Shown one piece after another: positions 1 through 6,018 of a DNA stretch of 64,000 bases (position 1 is its first letter; every line of letters begins with the position of its first letter). This DNA comes from UBA6624 sp964507645 (GTDB lineage Bacteria > UBP7 > UBA6624). The position numbers and the translations under genes were made by a program. The notes below the pieces were generated by a model. That model did no database searches. It was not told where the DNA came from and saw only the letters and a program-made list of their open reading frames with translations. The stretch covers positions 1-64,000 of the forward strand of contig CAZDPU010000003.1 in the NCBI GenBank assembly GCA_964507645.1, written 5' to 3'.

Positions 1-150
1 AACCTAAATCCTTCAAGGGATGTTTTTCCTTCAGTCTGGATGCGCGTGTTTCAGGTTCTGCTTGGTTTAGTGTTTATCAATTTTCTTATCCTGAGGTCGA
101 GGAAAAAGAGATTCGGGGAAGCAGATGACAAAAACGATACATCTTCCTAG
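1..150 (+). CDS. C-terminal end of a membrane protein (partial)
   Basis: The frame is open from the first base to a TAG at 148-150, giving the last 49 residues of a protein whose start lies outside the window. It holds one hydrophobic segment (about residues 14-30, VFQVLLGLVFINFLIL) followed by a basic stretch RSRKKR and an acidic hydrophilic tail, as expected for a final transmembrane helix with a cytoplasmic C-terminus. No family is recognisable from this fragment. Confidence 0.5.
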   Translation, partial: NLNPSRDVFPSVWMRVFQVLLGLVFINFLILRSRKKRFGEADDKNDTSS

Positions 151-207
151 TGGAACTATAAGGGAATTGGATCAAATCAGCTAGAAACCGTTCTTTCTTT
201 TCTCTGG

Positions 208-213
208 TATAGT
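208..213 (+). promoter_or_regulatory. Probable -10 hexamer, leaderless start
   Basis: TATAGT, preceded by TGG in an extended -10 arrangement, ends 7 nt before the GTG at 221. No Shine-Dalgarno sequence lies in between. Confidence 0.5.
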
Positions 214-220
214 AACCATT

Positions 221-790
221 GTGAAAGGCAATTTTTTCAAGTGCAGTGAGTGCGGATGGGAGGACACCGCAAGGAACCAGAAGGTTTTGTCGATTGTCTG
301 GACAGGCCTTTACTGGATGTTCAAGGATTGGATATTCCTCATGTGGCCCATAATCCCCCTTTACCTTGCTGGGTTCATTGTTCTCTTTTGGAAAGACTTG
401 AAGAAAGAGTGGGTTGGCTTCTTGAGGAATCCAGGTTTTTCACTGCCTCTCACAATCTATCTTTTTGCAAGATTGCATGGAGGCCCCGTTGGAGAGGTTG
501 TCACGGGTTTCAATTCGCTTTGGTTTGTATTTGCTCCCCTCTGGTTTTACCTTGTTTTCGAAGGCATGAAGAAAAGGGGATCCTGCATCAATCTCAAGTG
601 CAGGAAAGCCAATCCGAAGAAAATGAACCCTGTCGCAAATGGCTTCAAGTGGGCCCTTCTTGCTTTCATCTTCACTTTCGGCGCATTGTTTGGAGCGCCA
701 AACAGCAATGCAGTCGCAGTGTTGGCGATGATATGGATAGGGTTCGGTTTCATTGGTTATGCAAGGGCCGGAAGGTTCAAGAGGAAATAA
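221..790 (+). CDS. Zinc-ribbon-like multi-pass membrane protein, unknown function
   Basis: 189 residues starting at a GTG. The N-terminus carries CSECG (residues 8-12) and a second Cys pair, CINLKC, lies near residue 122, so the two knuckles could bind one zinc ion. Between and after them are about five hydrophobic segments, giving a membrane protein with a cytoplasmic zinc-ribbon-like element. A second long open frame (250-795) overlaps this one, but its product is rich in Cys, His and Arg without any fold pattern, while this frame gives a coherent membrane protein. It ends 9 nt before rph. I do not recognise the family. The base composition is higher in GC than most of the window. Confidence 0.6.
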   Translation: MKGNFFKCSECGWEDTARNQKVLSIVWTGLYWMFKDWIFLMWPIIPLYLAGFIVLFWKDLKKEWVGFLRNPGFSLPLTIYLFARLHGGPVGEVVTGFNSLWFVFAPLWFYLVFEGMKKRGSCINLKCRKANPKKMNPVANGFKWALLAFIFTFGALFGAPNSNAVAVLAMIWIGFGFIGYARAGRFKRK

Positions 791-799
791 AATAAGAAC

Positions 800-1516
800 A
801 TGAGAGTTGATGGAAGGAAATTTGATGAGCTCAGGTCAATTGAGATTATTCCGAACTGGACAGAAAACCCTGACGGGTCTGTGTTGGTGAAGTGGGGCAG
901 GACATGGGTTCTGTGCACTGCTTCTGCTGAATACAAATCTCCGAGATGGCAAAAAGAGAAAAATGAGGGGTGGGTCACGGGAGAGTATGGAATGCTTCCT
1001 GGGTCTACCGATACAAGGAAGAGGAGACCGGGCTTGAGGCCTGATAGCAGGGGCACTGAAATAAAAAGACTTATAGGCAGAAGCCTGCGGGGAGCATGTG
1101 ACCTTTCCGCAATACCAGGGTGGACGATATCCGTTGACTGCGATGTCCTTCAGGCAGATGGTGGAACACGTGTTGCATCAATCACTGGTGGAATGATAGC
1201 ATTGAGTGTTGCAGCTGAGTCAATGGTCGAAAAGGGCCTTTTGGCTTCTGTAGAGAAATTGGTAAGAGAGCCAGTTGTTGCAATATCACTGGGTATAGTT
1301 GGTGAAGATCGTGTTCTTGATCTTAACTACAAGGAAGACTCAACAGCTGAGGTTGACTTGAATCTTGTGGGTACTCTTGATGGAAAGTGCATTGAGGTTC
1401 AAGGTACCTCAGAGGGAAGGGCGATGGAGAAAAAGGATCTTGATGACCTTTTGGAATTGGGTTTTCAAGGTCTTTCAAAGGTTTCGTCTATTGTTAAACC
1501 CTTTTTGAAAAGATAG
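800..1516 (+). CDS. rph: Ribonuclease PH
   Basis: 238 residues, the normal length. RNase PH is a hexameric phosphorolytic 3'-5' exoribonuclease that trims the 3' ends of tRNA precursors in the cytoplasm. The family blocks are clear: R..DGR near the N-terminus, GWVTGEYGMLPGST at 57-70, the phosphate-binding EIKRLIGRSLR near 87-97, DCDVLQADGGTR at 113-124 and the acidic site LDLNYKEDSTAEVD at 173-186. The gene begins 9 nt after the preceding membrane protein, and a TAAAAT hexamer overlaps that stop codon. Two 60-bp lines counted by hand here gave 57 and 42 percent GC against 23 percent in a line of dnaE, so rph sits in a compositionally distinct segment. It is bacterial in type. Confidence 0.96.
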   Translation: MRVDGRKFDELRSIEIIPNWTENPDGSVLVKWGRTWVLCTASAEYKSPRWQKEKNEGWVTGEYGMLPGSTDTRKRRPGLRPDSRGTEIKRLIGRSLRGACDLSAIPGWTISVDCDVLQADGGTRVASITGGMIALSVAAESMVEKGLLASVEKLVREPVVAISLGIVGEDRVLDLNYKEDSTAEVDLNLVGTLDGKCIEVQGTSEGRAMEKKDLDDLLELGFQGLSKVSSIVKPFLKR

Positions 1517-1521
1517 GTTAG

Positions 1522-1752
1522 ATGATACATAACCTACTCTTCATACTTACATGCTTATGTCTAGCCTACCTTTCAGGTGCACGTTCCGGGTTGCTGTTCT
1601 TCTGGATGATGTCTTTGCTTTTCATCAGATACTACCCATTGCCGACTTATGGGCTTGGAGTCATGTTTCTAGTGTTGCTTGTCTTTAGTGTCAAGATAAT
1701 GACAGAAGGTACTTATGGTGATGTTTGGGGTGAAGGAGACACACTTCGATAG
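1522..1752 (+). CDS. Small membrane protein, unknown
   Basis: 76 residues from an ATG five bases after the rph stop codon. Nearly all of it is hydrophobic, with about three short membrane segments and a polar tail ending GEGDTLR. The tight spacing suggests co-transcription with rph. No family is recognised, and a protein this short in a compositionally unusual segment could be lineage-specific. Confidence 0.45.
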   Translation: MIHNLLFILTCLCLAYLSGARSGLLFFWMMSLLFIRYYPLPTYGLGVMFLVLLVFSVKIMTEGTYGDVWGEGDTLR

Positions 1753-1804
1753 AAAGTGGGGTATATTTAACTCTATATAGTTATTTCCGATAATCAGGAT
1801 TATG

Positions 1805-1817
1805 TTACATAATGTAA
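1805..1817. repeat. Short palindrome in an intergenic gap
   Basis: TTACAT-A-ATGTAA is a perfect 6-bp inverted repeat about 50 bp upstream of the putative promoter at 1859. It could be an operator, but a palindrome of this length in AT-rich DNA can arise by chance. The rest of the gap 1753-1871 shows nothing else. Confidence 0.25.
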
Positions 1818-1858
1818 GTTACAGGGGGGAAGTATAGGTTTTTGATTTAAAAATCCTT

Positions 1859-1864
1859 TATTAT
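1859..1864 (+). promoter_or_regulatory. Probable -10 hexamer, leaderless start
   Basis: TATTAT ends 7 nt before the GTG at 1872, without a Shine-Dalgarno sequence. Confidence 0.45.
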
Positions 1865-1871
1865 TAACCTT

Positions 1872-2081
1872 GTGAAGAAGATCCTTTTATCCTTATGTAC
1901 TCCATTGCTAGGTTTAGCAACAATGCACGGGCTTCTTTCTATAGTGTTGGCTTTTGCAGCATCTAATGTGTTAGATGAGTTCTGGCTTGGAAAAGGTTCA
2001 TGGGGCTTGCCTGCGGGCCTATATATATTTTTCTATTATTTGATTGTTTTCCTCAAGTTTAGAAAAAGCTTAAAATCCTGA
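1872..2081 (+). CDS. Small membrane protein, unknown
   Basis: 69 residues from a GTG. There are two hydrophobic helices: about residues 5-33, containing LCTPLLGLATMHGLL, and 47-62. The tail KFRKSLKS is basic, so a hairpin with both ends in the cytoplasm is likely. Its 3' end overlaps that of the PIN-domain gene on the other strand by 12 bp. No known family is recognised. Confidence 0.4.
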   Translation: MKKILLSLCTPLLGLATMHGLLSIVLAFAASNVLDEFWLGKGSWGLPAGLYIFFYYLIVFLKFRKSLKS

Positions 2082-2567
2082 GATGTTTCTGAATGTAAAA
2101 TTCTTTAAATCTTTTAGAAACTCCTTGGGGGTTTGCTTCTTTATATCAGGGAAACCTCTGAACTTGTTTTCATTAAAGGTCACAATCCTCTCTATGTCAT
2201 TGTTTTTTATAGTCCAGTAAAGGTTGGCTTCTTCAGTGTCAGACGTATAAAACCTCTCTTCCTCCATCTTCCTAAGGCCTTTTTCTAGATGGTATGCTGA
2301 CATATGGAATATCCTCATGTTTCCAAATGTTTCAAGTTCTTTGACAATCTGATTTACGAAATTATGCTTGAATGGGGGATAGATGACTGAGGGGTTGGAA
2401 AGTTTTGTAAAGAGTTGTGCAATGTGATGTGAGGCAATTACACCTTGAACATCGCCATATTGGCACCTCTCACCTTTTAATGCCGCTAAAAGCTCCCTGC
2501 AAATATCCGTTTCCGGACATTTTATAAATGTTGCTATCAGGGGTCCTTTATCAATCAAAAATCTCAT
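2070..2567 (-). CDS. PIN-like domain protein (putative toxin or RNase)
   Basis: 165 residues. The N-terminus FLIDKGPLIATF and the C-terminal block NNDIERIVTFNENKF follow the layout of PIN-domain ribonucleases (VapC type), where a first Asp opens strand 1 and an Asp-rich TxNxxDF block lies near the end. Here Asp6 is kept, but the late acidic block reads TFNENKF and the usual Asp-Thr-Asn start is DKG, so the active site is atypical and activity is uncertain. It begins inside the last codons of the upstream HTH gene (17-bp overlap), so the two are translated as a pair. A toxin-antitoxin function is inferred from that order. Confidence 0.6.
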   Translation of the reverse strand: MRFLIDKGPLIATFIKCPETDICRELLAALKGERCQYGDVQGVIASHHIAQLFTKLSNPSVIYPPFKHNFVNQIVKELETFGNMRIFHMSAYHLEKGLRKMEEERFYTSDTEEANLYWTIKNNDIERIVTFNENKFRGFPDIKKQTPKEFLKDLKNFTFRNISGF

Positions 2568-2862
2568 GTTTTAACCTTATCTCAACTGTTGCTATTGGAA
2601 TGTTTAACAATCTATGATCGCCTTCTGTTGCCGGCTCAGGAGCAGACTCAACCTCGTACTGCAGGACTGAAGGGGGTTTCGATTTTGTTTCTGACATAAA
2701 TTCCGTCAAGCTGGATTTATGAAAATAAATTCTTTTTCCTCGCTTGATACCAGAAAGCTGCCCTTCCCTAAAGTACTTTCTTACTGTAAAGGGTTTAACT
2801 GAAAGAAGCTTCGAAACTTCTTCCACAGTTAAAAAATCATTGTTTGGTTCTTCCGACAACAT
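2551..2862 (-). CDS. Excisionase/MerR-type HTH protein (putative antitoxin)
   Basis: 103 residues. Residues 10-55 form an HTH_17 (excisionase-like) winged helix: FLTVEEVSKLLSVKPFTVRK, then GIKRGKRIYFHKSSLTEF. The C-terminal half (about 60-103) is polar and could be the part that contacts the PIN partner. It is the first gene of a two-gene unit with the PIN protein. Two 9-bp direct repeats spaced 10 bp apart lie over the predicted -35 region, which suggests autoregulation. The partner pairing is inferred; the HTH assignment is seen directly. Confidence 0.7.
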   Translation of the reverse strand: MLSEEPNNDFLTVEEVSKLLSVKPFTVRKYFREGQLSGIKRGKRIYFHKSSLTEFMSETKSKPPSVLQYEVESAPEPATEGDHRLLNIPIATVEIRLKHEIFD

Positions 2863-2872
2863 ATACGAATGA

Positions 2873-2878
2873 ATATTA
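2873..2878 (-). promoter_or_regulatory. Probable -10 hexamer of the HTH/PIN unit
   Basis: TAATAT on the minus strand ends 10 nt before the ATG of the HTH gene. A TTGTTT at 2900-2895 on the same strand gives a -35 candidate with a 16-nt spacer. Confidence 0.45.
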
Positions 2879-2895
2879 ACATAAAATAACTATTA

Positions 2896-2914
2896 AACAA
2901 CATATAACAACATA
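2896..2914. repeat. Two phased 9-bp direct repeats, possible operator
   Basis: AACAACATA occurs at 2896-2904 and again at 2906-2914, one helical turn apart, overlapping the predicted -35 element of the HTH/PIN unit. This placement fits a binding site for the HTH protein itself. Confidence 0.4.
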
Positions 2915-2943
2915 AAAAAGTGTCTAAATCGGTTAAAAAAACA

Positions 2944-2966
2944 AACTGAAAAAAGGCATTTCAGTT
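2944..2966. repeat. AT-rich inverted repeat in the HTH/symporter gap
   Basis: AACTGAAA (2944-2951) and TTTCAGTT (2959-2966) form an 8-bp inverted repeat with a 7-nt centre. CAGTTAA recurs just downstream. The 239-bp gap 2863-3101 holds this, the direct repeats, the two divergent promoters and a weak GACAAG/CTTGTC hairpin at 3006-3020; no gene fits in it. Confidence 0.3.
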
Positions 2967-3088
2967 AATTTCCAGTTAAAAAAAAAGTTTCTATAGTGGC
3001 ATAAAGACAAGGGTCTTGTCGGTTTTTAAACAACTTTTGCCCAATGTGATACTTGAGTCGCAAATAATCATTTCTCTATTATTCTTTT

Positions 3089-3094
3089 TAAAAT
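3089..3094 (+). promoter_or_regulatory. Probable -10 hexamer for the symporter gene
   Basis: TAAAAT ends 7 nt before the ATG at 3102. An alternative is TTGAGT (3053-3058) with TATTAT (3077-3082) at 18-nt spacing, which would give a short leader. Neither leaves a Shine-Dalgarno sequence. Confidence 0.4.
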
Positions 3095-3101
3095 TGCTAT
3101 T

Positions 3102-4505
3102 ATGGATATAGGTTTAATAATTTTCATTCTTTATATAGGCTTGATGTTTTTTCATGCCTGGACAGGGAACAAGAAGACAAAAAACCCTGTTGATTTCAAT
3201 GTTGCAGGAAGGAATCTTCCAGGTTTTGTTATAGGTTTGTCTTTCTATGCCTCCTTTATGAGCACGAATTCATTCCTAGGCCTTGCTGGAAGATCCCACT
3301 CCTGGGGTTTTTCCATATGGGGCTCTGGACTTCTTTTTATACTTTTTGCTTGGCTCTCATGGAAGTTTATTGCTCCTAAGCTCAGGGAGCGAACTGAAGA
3401 ACTAGGCGCCCTAACCCTTTCTGACTATCTTGGATATTCTTTTGCTAGCAAGGCTTATGAAAAAGCTGTTTCTGTTGTTATCCTTGTTGCGAGCATTCCT
3501 TTCATGCAGGCTGTTTTTAAAGGGGTCTCTCTTGTTGTTGAGCAGCTTACAGGACTTTCTCCGGAAGCTTCTCTTTTGACAGCATGGTTTGTTGTTGTTG
3601 TTTACACTGTTGCCGGAGGCTTCCATGCTGTTGCAAAAACTGATGTTGTTCAGGGTGTTATTATGGTCATTGCTTCAATAGCGCTTCCCCTATCAATGAT
3701 TAAAGCAGGAGGGGGTTTTGGAAACCTTGTAGAGGTTGCGTCTTTTGATGCTGGAGTGAATCCTGTAAACATTTGGACAATGGCTCCCTTGGGGGCGGTT
3801 TTAGGTATCGGTCTTGCGGGCGGTTTTAAGATGATGTCTGAGCCGAGGCAGGTCTCTCGATTTTTTGCTATAGGGAAAAATGAGATAAAAAAAGGTCAAA
3901 AAATAGCGTTGTTGACTCTTTCTGTTTCTTACCTTTTGGTTTTGCCTGTGGGTTTTCTTTCTAGAGGTTTTTTAAAAAACTATACAGGGGATCTTGATAA
4001 GATTGTTCCTACCCTACTCTCGATGCCTGAGGTTGTTAACCCTATTTTAGGCTCTGTATTTCTTGCAGCCTTTCTTGCTGCTGCGATGAGCAGCCTTGAT
4101 TCAATCCTTCTTGCAGTTGCAGGAAGTATGCAAAGAAGTCTTCTTTCAAGGCCAAAGAGCAACCCCCAACAACAACTTCATTTAACAAGGTGTATTGTTG
4201 TTTTCTTGAGCATCGTTCCAGCATTGCTTGTTCTTTACAACCCTGGAGAGATAATAGCTTTAACTACTCTTTCTGGAGCTGTCTTTGGGGCTGCCTTCCT
4301 TCCTTCTTTAATTCATTCTCTTTATAGAAAAACAAAACCTGTAAATGCAGCTTGGGCTTCTTTGTTCTCAGGGGTTTTTTCAGTTCTTCTTTGGAAATTT
4401 TTTGTTACCGTGGAATGGGCTCAACTCAAAATGATCCATGAGGTTGTTGCCGGTACCTTGATTTCTTTTATAGTTTTTTATTTATTTAAGGGCAAAGATG
4501 AATAA
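3102..4505 (+). CDS. Sodium:solute symporter (SSS family)
   Basis: 467 residues with about 12-13 hydrophobic helices, typical of the sodium/solute symporter family with the LeuT fold. SSS-type stretches include an early FYASFMSTNSFLGLAGRSH, the ELGALTLSDYLGYSF region and AAFLAAAMSSLDSILLAVAG, where the conserved Ser of the Na+-binding helix sits. It would import a small solute in the inner membrane with sodium. The substrate cannot be read from the sequence: proline, sugar, carboxylate and nucleoside carriers all share this core. The stop codon overlaps the Nudix gene start by 8 bp, so both are probably co-translated. Confidence 0.9.
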   Translation: MDIGLIIFILYIGLMFFHAWTGNKKTKNPVDFNVAGRNLPGFVIGLSFYASFMSTNSFLGLAGRSHSWGFSIWGSGLLFILFAWLSWKFIAPKLRERTEELGALTLSDYLGYSFASKAYEKAVSVVILVASIPFMQAVFKGVSLVVEQLTGLSPEASLLTAWFVVVVYTVAGGFHAVAKTDVVQGVIMVIASIALPLSMIKAGGGFGNLVEVASFDAGVNPVNIWTMAPLGAVLGIGLAGGFKMMSEPRQVSRFFAIGKNEIKKGQKIALLTLSVSYLLVLPVGFLSRGFLKNYTGDLDKIVPTLLSMPEVVNPILGSVFLAAFLAAAMSSLDSILLAVAGSMQRSLLSRPKSNPQQQLHLTRCIVVFLSIVPALLVLYNPGEIIALTTLSGAVFGAAFLPSLIHSLYRKTKPVNAAWASLFSGVFSVLLWKFFVTVEWAQLKMIHEVVAGTLISFIVFYLFKGKDE

Positions 4506-4980
4506 GAACATTCGCTTGAGGGTTGCTGCCATAGTTGAGAGTGAAGGAAGGATACTTTTCAACAGGCAGGAGATACCTGGAAAAGAGTGTGCTTATTCTT
4601 TGATGGGAGGAGGCCTTGAGGCTGGAGAATCTGCTAGAGAATGCCTAGTAAGAGAGTTTAAAGAGGAGCTCAACTGGAGTATTGATGTTAGAAATCTTCT
4701 TTATGTTTCAGAAAACACATGGCTTGAAGAGGATCCAGAAGATTTTAATTTCAATCAAAAAATGCAGGAAGTTTGTCTGTATTTTTATGCAACATTAAAA
4801 GAGTCATCAGTTGGCAAAACTCCAGAAACTGAAGAAGGCCATCTTTGGCCGGGATGGTTCTCTGAAGAAGAGATAGAAAAAGACGGAAAGATTTTTCCTC
4901 CCTTTTTAAGAGAAAGGCTTTTTGAGGATGCGAAAAAGAAATTCTCCTTAGAGGTTGAATTTTTTACTGATGGTTTTTAG
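4498..4980 (+). CDS. Nudix hydrolase
   Basis: 160 residues. The Nudix box is seen as GGLEAGESARECLVREF followed by KEELN, matching G-x5-E-x7-R-E-U-x-E-E with the last Gly replaced by Asn. The enzyme hydrolyses a nucleoside diphosphate linked to another moiety; the substrate is not defined by the box. It overlaps the upstream symporter by 8 bp and its 3' end overlaps vsr by 4 bp. Coupling to a transporter might mean clearance of a metabolite derived from the imported solute, but this is inference. Confidence 0.88.
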   Translation: MNKNIRLRVAAIVESEGRILFNRQEIPGKECAYSLMGGGLEAGESARECLVREFKEELNWSIDVRNLLYVSENTWLEEDPEDFNFNQKMQEVCLYFYATLKESSVGKTPETEEGHLWPGWFSEEEIEKDGKIFPPFLRERLFEDAKKKFSLEVEFFTDGF

Positions 4981-5384
4981 TTGATTTGAGTTTTTATTCT
5001 TTTTGAAACTTTTTCAATTTCTTTATTTATTTCACATTCCCAAAACCTCATAACAACCCATCCTTTTTTTTTCAGCTTGGAATCTACCCTTTCATCTCTT
5101 TTCTTGTTTTCTTTGAGTTTTTTAGACCAGTATTTTTTATTAGAAGAAGGTTTCTTGTAACAGAGTGGACACCCATGCCAAAAGCATCCATCTACAAAGA
5201 TTGATATTTTTTTTCCAACATAGCATATATCTGGTTTCCCAGGTGCTTTTTTGTAGTTTAACCTATAACCTTTATAGCCAGAATGCCATAAGGTTTTTCT
5301 TAAGCTTATTTCAGGCTTTGTATCTTTGCTTCTTATTTTTGACATTATTTTGGATCTTGTTTCTTTTGAAAATTTGTCACTCAT
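4977..5384 (-). CDS. vsr: Very short patch repair (Vsr-type) endonuclease
   Basis: 135 residues if started at MSDKFS; the seven upstream residues (MVFLFLI) look like read-through of the intergenic sequence. Vsr nicks DNA 5' of T in T:G mismatches produced by deamination of 5-methylcytosine. The family blocks are all here: RSKIMSKIRSKDTKPEISLR, the catalytic GKPDI, the zinc-site FVDGCFWHGCPLC and VMRFWECEI. No cytosine methyltransferase lies anywhere in the window, so its usual partner is absent or remote. It is the last gene of a 13-gene minus-strand run and starts 2 nt after the Smr gene. Confidence 0.92.
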   Translation of the reverse strand: MSDKFSKETRSKIMSKIRSKDTKPEISLRKTLWHSGYKGYRLNYKKAPGKPDICYVGKKISIFVDGCFWHGCPLCYKKPSSNKKYWSKKLKENKKRDERVDSKLKKKGWVVMRFWECEINKEIEKVSKRIKTQIN

Positions 5385-5386
5385 TA

Positions 5387-5671
5387 TCAAAAAAAGGAAA
5401 ACCAAACAGCGCCGGGGTTTTTGAGGCTTAGCCCTTGAGGCTTGTGCAGTTTTATTCTTTTGTCTTTTTTAAGTATCTCATAAACCATTTCCTTAAGAGT
5501 ACCACCGCTTGCTCCATGAACAATAATGCCCCACTCCATCGAGGAGTTGTAAAGGTCGTCAATCCAATTTAGAGTTTTTTCTTTTGCCTCTTCGTATCTT
5601 AGATGGCGTATATGGAGCTCTCTTTCAGGATTGTAGGAGTCGCCTTCATAGCTCCAATTTTCGCCTTTCAT
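5387..5671 (-). CDS. Smr-domain protein
   Basis: 94 residues from an ATG that overlaps the TGA of the upstream gene by one base (TGATG). The Smr (MutS2 C-terminal) pattern is visible: LHIRHLRYEEAKEKTLNWID, then IIVHGASGGTLKEMVYEIL. Stand-alone Smr domains are endonucleases or nucleic-acid-binding modules acting on DNA branches or on mRNA. The usual HGxGxG is HGASGG here. The position directly before vsr suggests a DNA-repair pairing, though this may only be operon order. Confidence 0.75.
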   Translation of the reverse strand: MKGENWSYEGDSYNPERELHIRHLRYEEAKEKTLNWIDDLYNSSMEWGIIVHGASGGTLKEMVYEILKKDKRIKLHKPQGLSLKNPGAVWFSFF

Positions 5672-6018
5672 CAATCTTCTGGAAAGAGGAATTTGCCTGG
5701 ATCGCTGAAGAAATCTACTCTGAAAATACAATTAAAACCCTTTTTTTTCCATCTAGGAATCCTTCTGACATCCCTATGTGTTACAAGTCCTATGGTTCTT
5801 ACAAAATCAGATATGCTAGGAAAGCTTTCGATTTCTTTAGGGTTTTGTGCACCTAGGTCAACAATTATCAAATCCCATTTTTTTTCTTCTATCCTTTTTG
5901 CTACATCTTTCGGGTCAACATGTTCAACTTCGTAGCCTGTTGCACCTAGAGATACTTTTATGTGTTCTCCCAAGAGCAAGTTTGGAATACTCAAGAGAAC
6001 ATCTTCATTTATTTTCAA
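5671..6018 (-). CDS. Receiver-like domain protein, unknown
   Basis: 115 residues. Hydrophobic strand patterns, the block KKWDLIIVDLGAQNP (like the phosphoacceptor strand of a response regulator) and an alternating alpha/beta layout suggest a CheY-like fold. The N-terminal acidic pair and the conserved Lys of true receivers are not evident, so it is probably not phosphorylated. It starts on the stop codon of the ABC permease-protease gene (ATGA) and ends on the start codon of the Smr gene, so translation of all three is coupled. No output domain is present. Confidence 0.4.
   Translation of the reverse strand: MKINEDVLLSIPNLLLGEHIKVSLGATGYEVEHVDPKDVAKRIEEKKWDLIIVDLGAQNPKEIESFPSISDFVRTIGLVTHRDVRRIPRWKKKGFNCIFRVDFFSDPGKFLFPED

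Noticed and set aside
250..795. A 181-codon open frame overlapping the zinc-ribbon membrane protein
   Set aside because: Its product is rich in Cys, His, Arg and Trp with no fold pattern, whereas the 221 frame gives membrane helices and paired CxxC motifs and has a plausible promoter.
3006..3020. GACAAG-GGT-CTTGTC hairpin followed by T residues as a terminator
   Set aside because: The stem is only 6 bp and no plus-strand gene ends just upstream; it lies in a divergent promoter gap.
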